Of a stretch of DNA of 64,000 nt, positions 17,181 to 24,667 are shown piece by piece. Numbering within the stretch: position 1 is the first letter of the stretch; each line of letters begins with the position of its first letter. The DNA lies in NCBI GenBank assembly GCA_902781315.1, contig CACZIT010000006.1, positions 1-64,000 on the forward strand, given 5' to 3'. Origin of the DNA: an uncultured Prevotellaceae bacterium (GTDB lineage Bacteria > Bacteroidota > Bacteroidia > Bacteroidales > Bacteroidaceae). A program made the position numbers and the translations under genes. The notes under the pieces were generated by a model that was not told the DNA's origin, ran no database searches, and worked only from the letters and a program-made list of their open reading frames with translations.

Positions 17181-17357
17181 CGAAAGGATTGGAAGGGTGG
17201 CAAGTGGTCGTTCAATGCTTCTACCAACACGCTTACCGCCAACGGCGTAGAGCTGAAGGTGCAGCGCGAGTGCGACTGGGAGGCTTCGCCGCGCAAGCAC
17301 ACCATTGTCTATGCCGGCATCAATGGCGCCAAGTCGTATTGGGGCAAGAAGAAGTAA
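17181..17357 (+). pseudogene. C-terminal remnant of a glycoside hydrolase (GH43-like)
   Basis: Reading frame 17199-17357 encodes GKWSFNASTNTLTANG ... DWEASPRKHTIVYAG ... YWGKKK and ends at TAA 17355. In frame there is a TGA at 17178 and no ATG, GTG or TTG start after it, so only the last 50-odd residues of a once longer protein remain. The WxFxxxTNTLTANG, DWEASPRK and YWGKK pattern resembles, from memory, the C-terminal domain of Bacteroidales GH43 arabinanases; that assignment is tentative. Promoter-bearing repeat sequence replaces the upstream part. Confidence 0.6.
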
Positions 17358-17401
17358 TTCTTCGTGAATAGTACCGCTTGAGTCAATACTATCACTATGT
17401 A

Positions 17402-17437
17402 GGGACGGGGTTTTTGTTTCCCCGTCCCTTTTTTTTT
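17402..17437 (+). terminator. Strong intrinsic terminator
   Basis: GGGACGGGG (17402-17410) pairs with CCCCGTCCC (17420-17428), followed by nine T. It is probably the original terminator of the decayed glycosidase gene. Confidence 0.85.
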
Positions 17438-17501
17438 GTTTTGCCAGCTATTGAGAAATAGCCTCTGAATGTAAATAGAATCCAAAAAAAGAATCGTTTC
17501 T

Positions 17502-17532
17502 TTTGTTTTGCCCTCTTTTTTTCGTACCTTTG
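17502..17532 (+). promoter_or_regulatory. pyrE promoter
   Basis: TTTG 17502-17505, 19-nt spacer, TACCTTTG 17525-17532. The spacer (TTTTGCCCTC ... TTTCG) resembles the promoter modules at 17042, 30364 and 30601. Predicted start near 17539, giving a leader of roughly 45 nt. Confidence 0.7.
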
Positions 17533-17585
17533 TGGCCAGGAACAGCGTTGAACCGTCGCGCAGCGACATTGAATCCCTTGAAAGC

Positions 17586-18221
17586 ATGGATAAGCAGAAA
17601 AAGGCATTTGCCGCCAAACTACTGAAAATCAAGGCCATCAAACTGAGGCCGCAAGAGCCGTTCACTTGGGCGAGCGGCTGGAAGTCGCCCATCTATTGCG
17701 ACAATCGCAAAGTCAATTCCTACCCCGAAGTGCGCACGTACGTGAAACTGCGTCTGGTGAGTCTCATCCTCGAGCATTTCCCCGAAGCTGAGGCTGTGGC
17801 TGGCGTGGCAACGGGCGCCATCTCGCAGGGAGCGCTGGTGGCCGACGCCCTCGGTATGCCGTTTGCCTACGTGCGTCCGAAACCGAAAGACCACGGTATG
17901 GGCAATCAGATTGAAGGCGAGCTGGCAGCGGGCACGAAGGTGGTCGTGGTCGAAGACCTCATCTCCACCGGTGGCTCGTCGCTGAAGGCTGTGGAGGCCC
18001 TGCGTCAGGCTGGCGTCGAGGTGCTGGGCATGGTGGCAAGCCACACCTACGGTTTCCCCGTGGCCGAAGAGGCTTTCAAGGAGGCGGGTGTGACGTTGTA
18101 CACGCTGACCGACTACGAGCACGTCATCGCCGAGGCTGCCGACACGGGCTACGTTTCTCAGGACGACCTCGAATTGCTCTCCCAGTGGCGCAAGAACCCA
18201 GCGGAGTGGGGGGTTGTTTAG
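17586..18221 (+). CDS. pyrE: Orotate phosphoribosyltransferase
   Basis: Converts orotate and PRPP to orotidine 5'-phosphate in pyrimidine synthesis. Family motifs are FTWASGWKSPIYCDNR near the N-terminus, the flexible-loop lysines in YVRPKPKDHGMGNQIEG, and the PRPP loop VVVVEDLISTGGSS. At 211 aa it is full length. Start ATG 17586 (MDKQKKAF) fits known PyrE N-termini; an in-frame extension upstream would include the promoter. A heptamer word array begins right after the stop codon. Confidence 0.95.
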   Translation: MDKQKKAFAAKLLKIKAIKLRPQEPFTWASGWKSPIYCDNRKVNSYPEVRTYVKLRLVSLILEHFPEAEAVAGVATGAISQGALVADALGMPFAYVRPKPKDHGMGNQIEGELAAGTKVVVVEDLISTGGSSLKAVEALRQAGVEVLGMVASHTYGFPVAEEAFKEAGVTLYTLTDYEHVIAEAADTGYVSQDDLELLSQWRKNPAEWGVV

Positions 18222-18360
18222 TTGAGAGTTGAGAGTGTAGAGTTTAGAGTCAGTTGAGAGTTTAGAGTGTAGAGTTTAGAGTTCTTTCTCAACCTTTCTC
18301 AACCGCCCGAAGGGCTTCTCACCCGCGCCGAAGGCGCATCTCCGCGCCGCAGGCGCACTT
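18222..18360. repeat. Heptamer word array followed by class 2 hairpins
   Basis: From 18222 to 18283 the sequence is a chain of 7-nt words (TTGAGAG, TTTAGAG, TGTAGAG) with one interruption. From 18284 it changes to TTTCTCAACC words and three hairpins: GCCC-GAA-GGGC, GCGCC-GAA-GGCGC and GCGCC-GCA-GGCGC. The array fills the pyrE-SRPBCC gap. Confidence 0.85.
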
Positions 18361-18372
18361 AAATAATAGTTT

Positions 18373-18786
18373 ATGAGCAGTAAATTTGAAAGCACCGTGC
18401 GGCAGATCAATGCGCCGCAGGAGAAAGTATACGAAATGCTGAGCAACCTGCAGAATCTCGAGCGGGTGCGCGATCGCCTGCCTGAAGACAAGCTGCAAGG
18501 GCTGGAGTTCGACAGCGACTCAGTGAGTGTGGAGGCCCCGATGGTGGGTCGCCTGGCGTTGCAGGTGGTGGAGCGCGAAGAGCCAAAGACCATCAAGTTT
18601 GAGGCCACGCAATCGCCCGTGCCGCTGAACTTCTGGATCCAGCTGCTGCCCGTCACCGAGGACACTTGTAAGATGAAGCTCACGCTGAAGGCCGATCTGA
18701 ACATCTTCCTTCGGGGCATGGTTCAGAAACCGTTGCAGGAGGGCATCGAGCGAGCTGCCGACGTGCTGCAGAACATCGAGTATTGA
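18373..18786 (+). CDS. SRPBCC-fold protein (START-like)
   Basis: A 137-aa cytoplasmic protein of the SRPBCC/START-like class. The opening (SKFESTVRQINAPQEKVYEMLSNLQNLE) is the strand plus two short helices typical of this fold. Beta strands follow (VSVEAPMVGRLALQVVERE, TIKFEATQSPVPLNFWIQL), and then the long C-terminal helix (MVQKPLQEGIERAADVLQNI). Members bind hydrophobic ligands, but the ligand here is unknown. It lies downstream of pyrE, separated only by repeat words. Confidence 0.75.
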   Translation: MSSKFESTVRQINAPQEKVYEMLSNLQNLERVRDRLPEDKLQGLEFDSDSVSVEAPMVGRLALQVVEREEPKTIKFEATQSPVPLNFWIQLLPVTEDTCKMKLTLKADLNIFLRGMVQKPLQEGIERAADVLQNIEY

Positions 18787-18804
18787 TGCTCGGGCGCGGC
18801 CGCC

Positions 18805-18922
18805 GTGTAAGGGGAGCCCCACCCCCGGCCCCTCCCCTGCAGGGAGGGGAGGGCCTGCCGGGACATGGGGGACCTCCCCTCCCTGCAGGGGAGGGGCTGG
18901 GGGTGGGGCTCCCCTTACACGG
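18805..18922. repeat. Long class 1 palindrome with about 45-50-bp arms
   Basis: GTGTAAGGGGAGCCCCACCC ... on the left is mirrored by ... GGGTGGGGCTCCCCTTACAC on the right, nearly perfectly, around a short centre near 18862. Each arm itself contains a CTCCC(N)GGGAG dyad. Class 2 GGCGCGAAGCGCC abuts it on the right. Confidence 0.85.
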
Positions 18923-18956
18923 CGCGAAGCGCCCTTATTTTTAAAAGCGAGTTGAT

Positions 18957-19577
18957 ATGGAAACGATAATGAGAACGGGAATGGTTGAATGGTTGAAACG
19001 CGCGGCAAGAACGTCGCTCAGCCGACTGGCTGCGGCGGCGGTGTGCTGCCTCGCCGTGGTGGCGTGCGTCGACACGCAGAACGAGTTCACGTCGCGCCAC
19101 TGCTATCTGGTCATCGACAACGCCACCCATCAGGATGCTACGCTGGCATCGGCCATGACCCCCTATTCGGGCGTCTTCGTCACCATCACCCTCGCCAACC
19201 ACGGCGGCGCACAGTACTTCCGTTTCCAGAGCAACCAGCAGACGTCCTCCGAATCCATCTTCAACGCCATCGACCAACGGCGGTCGCAGATGCTCGGCAT
19301 GAACGACGGACTCATCGTAGGCTACGGCCTGCTGACCGATCCCCCCACGTTCTATGGCTACGACCGCGAGTGCCCCAACTGCTACGACGACTCGCGCGTG
19401 CCCCTGCGCAGCTATGCGCTGCAGGTTGGCACCAACGGCATGGCCACGTGCAAGGGTTGCCAGCGGCAGTACGACCTCAACAACGGCGGCATCGTCGTGG
19501 CGGGCGACGCAGGCCAGAAGCTCATCCGCTACCGCGCAGCCACGACGGGGCCCTTCGGTGTGCTCAGCGTCAACTAA
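18957..19577 (+). CDS. Lipoprotein with two CxxC pairs, Rieske-like layout
   Basis: A 206-aa protein of unrecognised family. The N-terminus has a charged region and hydrophobic stretch ending LAVVAC, a lipobox. The C-terminal half has ECPNC at about residue 140, then GMATCKGCQRQYDLNNGG at about 160-180. The arrangement resembles a Rieske domain (CxH ... CxxH, then a D/N-rich turn), but both histidines are replaced by cysteines, suggesting a zinc or rubredoxin-type site. The start may be 18957 or the ATG at 18969. Its stop overlaps the stop of convergent lctP by 4 nt. Confidence 0.7.
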   Translation: METIMRTGMVEWLKRAARTSLSRLAAAAVCCLAVVACVDTQNEFTSRHCYLVIDNATHQDATLASAMTPYSGVFVTITLANHGGAQYFRFQSNQQTSSESIFNAIDQRRSQMLGMNDGLIVGYGLLTDPPTFYGYDRECPNCYDDSRVPLRSYALQVGTNGMATCKGCQRQYDLNNGGIVVAGDAGQKLIRYRAATTGPFGVLSVN

Positions 19578-21220
19578 ACTGCGAAGAACACCACCAGTCC
19601 ACCTATTATAATATATAGCACTGCGTAGGGTAGGGCCGAGCGCAGGATGTCGCCGTCCTTACCTTGCATGTCGCAGGCCGCCGTGGCAATGGCGATGCTC
19701 TGCGGCGAAATCATCTTGCCACCCGTGGCACCCGTGGTGTTGGCGGCGACGAGCCAGTTTGGGTCGGCATAATTCAGTTGGCTGGCTACGTTGGCTTGCA
19801 GCTTTGCAAAGAGAATGTTGGCCGACGTGTCGCTGCCCGTGACGAACGTGCCCACGGCACCGATGAGCGGGGCGAAGAGCGGATAGAACGTGCCTGTGGC
19901 TGCTGCCAGTGCCGAGGCGATGACCATAATCATGCCCGAATAGTTCATCACCGAGGCCAGTGCGATGAGGCTCACGATGGTCACCACGGTCTTGCGCAGT
20001 CCCACCACCGTTCGTGCCAGCACCACCATCAGGCGTTTCAGCGACAGACCTTGTATGAGCCCTCCTATCATGGTGCCGAGGAAGAGCATTAGGCCCGCGT
20101 TGGAAATCCATCCGAACGAGAAGTAGGTGCCCTCGGGATAGATGGGCAGTGCGATGCGCGACACGAGGTGGGTCTTCAGGAAGTGGTTGATGCCGGGGAA
20201 CAACGGCCCAGACAGCAACACGAACACCAGGATGAGCAGGTAGATGCTCCAGGCGCGCAGAATGGAAGAAGAGGAAGCGGCGGACCCACCCCCCTGCCCC
20301 TCCCTGTGAGGGAGGGGAGTAGATACTCTTTCTGCGCCGTTTCCAGGGTCTTGAGGGGATGCCCCTTGCACTTGCTTTTCAACTTTCTCACCGCGCCGCA
20401 GGCGCTTCTCAACCTTCACATAAATGATGATCGCCACGATGGCGGCCGCGCTACCGATGATGGCAGGCGTCTCGGCACCCAGGTATCTGGCCACCACGTA
20501 CTGCGTGACCACCGACACGCCGCCCACCCACAGCGACAGCACCACATTCTTCAGCCACGCCTGCCGACGGTGGTCGGTGAGCATGAGGATGATAAGAGGC
20601 AGGATGAAGAACAGCGGCGACAGCTGCAGCACGGCGTAGGCCGAAATCTCGCAGATAGCCTCGCTCGTGGCAGCACCGCCCGGCGCCACCTCGTTGCACA
20701 GCGTGATGATGGGCACACCCACGGCACCGAACCCCGTCGGCACCGTGTTGGCGATGAGTGCCACCAGTGCTGAGAACAGCGGCTTGTAGCCCAGCGAGAT
20801 GAGGATGGCGGCCGGTATGGCCACCGCCGTGCCGAAGCCGGCCATGCCCTCCAGCAGTCCGCCGAAGCCCCAGACGAGCATGAGCACCGTCACGCCGCGG
20901 TCGTCGCTGAACGACGAGAACTGCCGCTTGATCACCTCGATGTCGCCGCTCTCCACCAGCACGTTATAACTGAAGATAGCCATGAGGATGATAATCAGGA
21001 TGGGGAACACAGCTTTCAGCACGCCCTCCACGACGGCCCAGCCCACGCCTGCCGAGGTGAAGCCCTCGGGCGTGAAGCCCAGTTGCGGTGCGACGAGCAG
21101 CGCAAGCAGGATGGTGACGACGAGCGAGACGAGTGCACTCTTGTGGCCTGCCATCTTGAAGCCGAGCATCAAGACGAAGAGCAGCAGGATGGGGACGATG
21201 GCTACGATTACTGACAACAT
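19574..21220 (-). CDS. lctP: L-lactate permease
   Basis: LctP-family proton-coupled lactate/glycolate symporter of the inner membrane. At least a dozen hydrophobic segments are visible, with family sequences GGLLEGMAGFGTAVAIPAAI and GATGGKMISPQSIAIA near the end. About 50 extra residues (about 268-316, VEKRLRRGEKVEKQ ... TPLPHREGQGGGSAASS) sit in a loop between membrane segments and are encoded by class 2 and class 1 repeats. The gene is divergent from lutABC, so uptake and oxidation of lactate are encoded together. Confidence 0.93.
   Translation of the reverse strand: MLSVIVAIVPILLLFVLMLGFKMAGHKSALVSLVVTILLALLVAPQLGFTPEGFTSAGVGWAVVEGVLKAVFPILIIILMAIFSYNVLVESGDIEVIKRQFSSFSDDRGVTVLMLVWGFGGLLEGMAGFGTAVAIPAAILISLGYKPLFSALVALIANTVPTGFGAVGVPIITLCNEVAPGGAATSEAICEISAYAVLQLSPLFFILPLIILMLTDHRRQAWLKNVVLSLWVGGVSVVTQYVVARYLGAETPAIIGSAAAIVAIIIYVKVEKRLRRGEKVEKQVQGASPQDPGNGAERVSTPLPHREGQGGGSAASSSSILRAWSIYLLILVFVLLSGPLFPGINHFLKTHLVSRIALPIYPEGTYFSFGWISNAGLMLFLGTMIGGLIQGLSLKRLMVVLARTVVGLRKTVVTIVSLIALASVMNYSGMIMVIASALAAATGTFYPLFAPLIGAVGTFVTGSDTSANILFAKLQANVASQLNYADPNWLVAANTTGATGGKMISPQSIAIATAACDMQGKDGDILRSALPYAVLYIIIGGLVVFFAV
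20275..20416. repeat. Class 1 and class 2 elements inside lctP
   Basis: CCCCTCCCTGTGAGGGAGGG at 20298-20317 (class 1) and ACCGCGCCGCAGGCGC near 20390-20406 within TTCTCAAC words (class 2) are read in frame as an extra loop. Confidence 0.8.
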
Positions 21221-21260
21221 GGCGGTAAAAAAAATTATGGTTGAATAGATTTCTTGACCG

Positions 21261-21320
21261 CAAATTTACAAAAATAATTGGAAAACATAGGCCGCTTTTC
21301 ACGAAAAAGTTGTAACTTTG
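21261..21320. promoter_or_regulatory. Divergent -7 elements for lctP and lutABC
   Basis: TAAATTTG on the minus strand (21261-21268) faces lctP and TAACTTTG on the plus strand (21313-21320) faces lutA. The upstream TTTG boxes are weak on both sides. Confidence 0.5.
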
Positions 21321-21366
21321 CCGAAAATACCTCCCTTCTATTAACTGATGATACAAAAACAACCGT

Positions 21367-22104
21367 ATGAAAATAGGCCTGTTTATTCCCTGTTACGTAG
21401 ATGCCGTCTATCCCGAAGTGGGTGTGGCCACGTATAAGCTGTTGCGCCATCTGGGGCTCGACGTCAGCTATCCGCAGGGCCAGACGTGCTGCGGACAGCC
21501 CATGGCCAACGCGGGTTTCGAGAAGGACGCCGTGCCCCTGGCCCGCCAGTTCGAGGAGCGCTTCAAGGCGTTCGACTACGTCGTGGCGCCGTCGGTGAGC
21601 TGTACGGCTTTCGTGCGCCTGAACTACGAGCGCCTGCTGGGCCACGACCACGAGTGTCTGACGGCCAGGAAGGCCATCGACGTGGTGGAGTTTCTTCACG
21701 ACGTGATGAAGGTCAGCCAGCCGCTGGGCCGCTTCCCCCATAAGGTGAGCCTCCACAACTCCTGCCACGGCGTGCGCGAGCTGGGGCTCAGCTCGCCCTC
21801 CGAGCAGCACGTTGCGAAGTTCAATAAGATGAAGGACCTGCTCCGCCTCGTCGATGGCATCGAGGTCGTCGAGCCCGAGCGTCCCGACGAGTGCTGCGGC
21901 TTCGGCGGCATGTTCGCCATCGAGGAGACCGCCGTGTCGGCGCAGATGGGTCGCGACAAGTTGCAGCGCCACATCGCCACCGGTGCCGAGTATGTGACGG
22001 GTCCCGACTCGTCGTGCCTGATGCATCTCTCCGGCGTGGCCCGCAAGCAGGGGCTCAACATCCAGTTCAAGCACGTGGTTGAGATACTGGCGGCAGGGCT
22101 GTAG
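21367..22104 (+). CDS. lutA: Lactate utilization protein A, Fe-S oxidoreductase
   Basis: LutA subunit of the LutABC L-lactate dehydrogenase complex (lactate to pyruvate). It has the two CCG-type cysteine domains of the heterodisulfide-reductase/GlpC family: ...GQTCCGQPMANAGF near residue 40 and PDECCGFGGMFAIEE near residue 180, plus HNSCHGVREL. At 245 aa it is of normal length. It is followed by lutB after a repeat-filled gap. Confidence 0.93.
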   Translation: MKIGLFIPCYVDAVYPEVGVATYKLLRHLGLDVSYPQGQTCCGQPMANAGFEKDAVPLARQFEERFKAFDYVVAPSVSCTAFVRLNYERLLGHDHECLTARKAIDVVEFLHDVMKVSQPLGRFPHKVSLHNSCHGVRELGLSSPSEQHVAKFNKMKDLLRLVDGIEVVEPERPDECCGFGGMFAIEETAVSAQMGRDKLQRHIATGAEYVTGPDSSCLMHLSGVARKQGLNIQFKHVVEILAAGL

Positions 22105-22275
22105 CCTCCCCAGGCCCTCGCAAAGGGAGGCGATGTCTGAAATGATTTTTCCAAACATGTATAACAATTAAATAAAAGGAGCACCCGGCAAAAGCAACCA
22201 AACATCCCTCCCTTTGCGAGGGCTTGGGTGGGCTACTATCCCTCCCTTCGGGTGGGCTTGGGTGGGCTTTCATAT
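22102..22275. repeat. Composite repeat in the lutA-lutB gap
   Basis: C-rich class 1-like arms (CTCCCCAGGCCCTCGCAAAG, and CCCTCCCTTTGCGAGGG near 22205) flank an AT-rich middle (22157-22186, ATGTATAACAATTAAATAAA then AGGAGCACCC). The same middle recurs at 23742-23771 in the lutB-lutC gap. Confidence 0.85.
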
Positions 22276-23676
22276 ATGAGTACACAGCATAGCAAGAAAG
22301 CAAAGGCATTCCTTCAGAATCAGGACTATGCCCGCTGGCACGACAACACGTTCTGGGCCGTGCGCCAGAAGCGCGACAAGATGGCGCAGGGACTCGACGA
22401 GTGGGAACAGTTGCGCGAGAAAGCCTCGCAGATCAAGCGCCACACCATCACCCATCTCGACGAGTATCTCGATCAGTTTGCCACCAATGCCGAGAAGAAC
22501 GGCTGCATCGTCCACTGGGCGAAGGATGCCCGGGAGTTCAACGAAATTGTCTATCAGATTCTCCAGGAGCACGGCGTTAGGAAGATGGTGAAGTCGAAGT
22601 CGATGCTCACCGAGGAGTGCGAGATGAACCCCTACCTCGAGGCACGCGGCATCGAAGTTGTCGAGACTGACCTCGGCGAGCGCATCATCCAGCTGAAGGG
22701 GCAGAAGCCCAGCCACATTGTCATGCCCGCCATCCATCTGAGCCACGACGACGTGGGCGAGCTCTTCGAGGAGAAAGGCATCAGCGACGACGTGGGCAAC
22801 CACGACCCCACGTATCTCACCTACCGGGCGCGCCTGTCGCTGCGCAACGAGTTCCTCACCGCCCAGGCCGGCATGACCGGTGCCAACTTCGGCATTGCCG
22901 AGACGGGCGACATCGTGGTATGCACCAACGAGGGCAATGCCGACATGTCCACCTCCTGCCCGAAGCTCCACATTGCCGCCATCGGCTTGGAGAAGGTCAT
23001 CCCCAACTACGACTGCCTGGCCGTGTTCCAGCGCATGCTCTGCCGTGCCGGCACCGGACAGCCCACCACCACCTACACCTCCCACTTCCGCAAGGCGCGC
23101 CCCACGGCCCAGCCCATGCACATCATCCTCGTCGACAACGGCCGCTCCGAGTGGATTGGCAATCCCGAGCATTGGGAAATCCTGAAGTGCATCCGCTGCG
23201 GCTCCTGCATGAACACGTGCCCCGTCTATCGCCGCTCCGGTGGTTACAGCTACAGCTACTTCATCCCCGGCCCCGTGGGCATCAACCTCGGCATGCTGCG
23301 CTCGCCGCAGGAACACTCCGGCAACGTCTCTGCCTGCACGCTCTGCCTGAGCTGCCAGACCGTCTGCCCCGTGAAGATTGACCTCGGCGACCAGATATAC
23401 AAGTGGCGACAGCAACTCGACTCCTTCGGCACCGCCAACACCTCGAAGAAACTCATGTGCAAAGCCATGGACCTGCTCTACAGCTCGTCGGCCGTCTATC
23501 GGATGGCCACCGCCGTGTCGCCCCTGGCCAACATCATCCCGCCCTTCCTCATGAACAGCGGTCTGAACCCCTGGGCCGAGGGCCACGAGATGATGAAGTT
23601 CCCGAAGAAGCCCTTCCATCAGGTGGTAAAGGAGTTGCAGGCTTCCCCAAGCCCCTCCCAAGGAGGGGATGTCTGA
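22276..23676 (+). CDS. lutB: Lactate utilization protein B, iron-sulfur subunit
   Basis: LutB subunit of the lactate oxidation complex. It contains the DUF162/LUD-type region (TGANFGIAETGDIVVCTNEGN, about residues 195-215). Two 4Fe-4S motifs follow: CIRCGSCMNTCPVYRRSGGY and CTLCLSCQTVCPVKIDL at about residues 305-370. Start at ATG 22276 (MSTQHSKKAK) fits LutB; the upstream in-frame extension is repeat sequence. The last residues (ASPSPSQGGDV) and stop codon come from a class 1 repeat, so the original C-terminus was altered. Confidence 0.93.
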   Translation: MSTQHSKKAKAFLQNQDYARWHDNTFWAVRQKRDKMAQGLDEWEQLREKASQIKRHTITHLDEYLDQFATNAEKNGCIVHWAKDAREFNEIVYQILQEHGVRKMVKSKSMLTEECEMNPYLEARGIEVVETDLGERIIQLKGQKPSHIVMPAIHLSHDDVGELFEEKGISDDVGNHDPTYLTYRARLSLRNEFLTAQAGMTGANFGIAETGDIVVCTNEGNADMSTSCPKLHIAAIGLEKVIPNYDCLAVFQRMLCRAGTGQPTTTYTSHFRKARPTAQPMHIILVDNGRSEWIGNPEHWEILKCIRCGSCMNTCPVYRRSGGYSYSYFIPGPVGINLGMLRSPQEHSGNVSACTLCLSCQTVCPVKIDLGDQIYKWRQQLDSFGTANTSKKLMCKAMDLLYSSSAVYRMATAVSPLANIIPPFLMNSGLNPWAEGHEMMKFPKKPFHQVVKELQASPSPSQGGDV

Positions 23677-23825
23677 AATGTGATGTTGGCTTCCGTATCC
23701 TCTCCCCAAGGAGGGGATGTCTGGAATGTAATTCCCCAAAAATGTATAACAATTAAATAAAAGGAGCACCCAGTAAAAGTAACCTAACATCCCTCCCTTT
23801 GGGAGGGCTTGGGTGGGCTTTCAAT
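23643..23825. repeat. Composite repeat overlapping the lutB 3' end and filling the lutB-lutC gap
   Basis: CCCCTCCCAAGGAGGGGATG occurs near 23650 and again in part at 23703-23720. The AT-rich segment shared with 22157 (23742-23771) and a right arm CCCTCCCTTTGGGAGGGC follow. The element supplies the lutB stop codon. Confidence 0.85.
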
Positions 23826-24446
23826 ATGAGCAGCAAAGAAGATATCCTCCGGAAGTACCGCGCCAATGTGCGTGAGCAGTTCCCCATGCCCGACCTGAGC
23901 GACCTTCAGGCCGTCCACTACGACAACCCCCTCCAGCAGTTCGTCGAGATGAGCCAGAGCGTGGGCGCCCGCGTCGTGCCGCTCGCCGAAGGGCAGACCG
24001 TCGAAGCCTTGGTGAAGACACTCTACCCCGACGCCCGCGAGATAGCGTCCAACCTGCCCGAGGTGGCCGCCATCGCCACCCGCAACCCCGACACCGTCGT
24101 CAGCGCCGAAGACCTCAACGGCACCGATGTCGGCGTCATCCGCGGCGAGTTCGGCGTGGCCGAGAACGGCTGCATCTGGATTCCCCAGCACATGCAGCAG
24201 CGGGCCGTCTGCTTCATCTCCGAAAACCTCGTCATCCTCCTGCCTAAGTCGCAGGTGGTCAGCAACATGCACGAGGCCTACCGCCGACTGCGCACCGCGG
24301 CCGCCCACAGCGGCACTGCTGCCTTCGATGCCTATGGCTACGGTACCTTCATCAGCGGACCCTCCAAGACGGCCGACATCGCCCAGGTGCTCGTCATGGG
24401 AGCCCAGGCTGCCCGCACCGTCACCGTCGTGCTGCTCAATGCCTAA
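23826..24446 (+). CDS. lutC: Lactate utilization protein C
   Basis: LutC subunit (LUD domain) of the lactate oxidation complex; 206 aa. Family features are the N-terminal EDILRKYRANVREQF helix, VVSAEDLNGTDVGVIRGEFG, a central ENGCIWIPQH and the end GYGTFISGPSKTADIAQVLVMGAQ. Start at ATG 23826 is set by repeat sequence upstream. It is the third gene of lutABC. Confidence 0.93.
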   Translation: MSSKEDILRKYRANVREQFPMPDLSDLQAVHYDNPLQQFVEMSQSVGARVVPLAEGQTVEALVKTLYPDAREIASNLPEVAAIATRNPDTVVSAEDLNGTDVGVIRGEFGVAENGCIWIPQHMQQRAVCFISENLVILLPKSQVVSNMHEAYRRLRTAAAHSGTAAFDAYGYGTFISGPSKTADIAQVLVMGAQAARTVTVVLLNA

Positions 24447-24519
24447 CCACTACCCCCCATCCATTTCCGTCCATTCCCATCACCTCCCCGTCAAATATGT
24501 ATTAAAATTACTAAATTCT

Positions 24520-24551
24520 TTTGGTAGTTTAGAGTTTTCGCCGTACCTTTG
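24520..24551 (+). promoter_or_regulatory. Promoter of tRNA-Leu
   Basis: TTTG 24520-24523, 20-nt spacer, TACCTTTG 24544-24551; predicted start about 24558, 9 nt before the mature tRNA. Confidence 0.65.
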
Positions 24552-24566
24552 CATTTCGAAAACGAT

Positions 24567-24652
24567 GCCGCCATGGTGGAATTGGTAGACACGAGGGACT
24601 TAAAATCCCTTGGCCAGTGATGGCTGTGCGGGTTCGAGTCCCGCTGGCGGCA
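24567..24652 (+). tRNA. tRNA-Leu (anticodon TAA)
   Basis: Acceptor GCCGCCA pairs with TGGCGGC. The D arm carries TGGTAGAC. The anticodon stem AGGGA/TCCCT has loop CTTAAAA (anticodon TAA at 24601-24603). There is a long class II variable arm, and a T arm GCGGGTTCGAGTCCCGC. Discriminator A at 24652; CCA is not encoded. A lipoprotein gene starts 15 nt later. Confidence 0.97.
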
Positions 24653-24667
24653 CTTCTTTTACTAAAC

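Larger units (their letters stand above)
15982..17585. other. Gene-poor, palindrome-rich island
   Basis: About 1.6 kb with no intact gene. In order it holds a terminator, a multi-hairpin segment (16177-16290), a GTGAAAC-containing stretch (16458-16516), a 30-bp inverted repeat around two 22-nt units, a GGGCGCTTCGCGCCC-type hairpin (about 16777-16800), a nested 48-bp inverted repeat, promoter-like repeats, a glycosidase remnant and a terminator. Confidence 0.7.

Noticed and set aside
17075-17371. 98-codon frame overlapping the glycosidase remnant
   Set aside because: It is in a different frame from the recognisable glycosidase C-terminus and gives an Arg/Gln-rich peptide with no family features.
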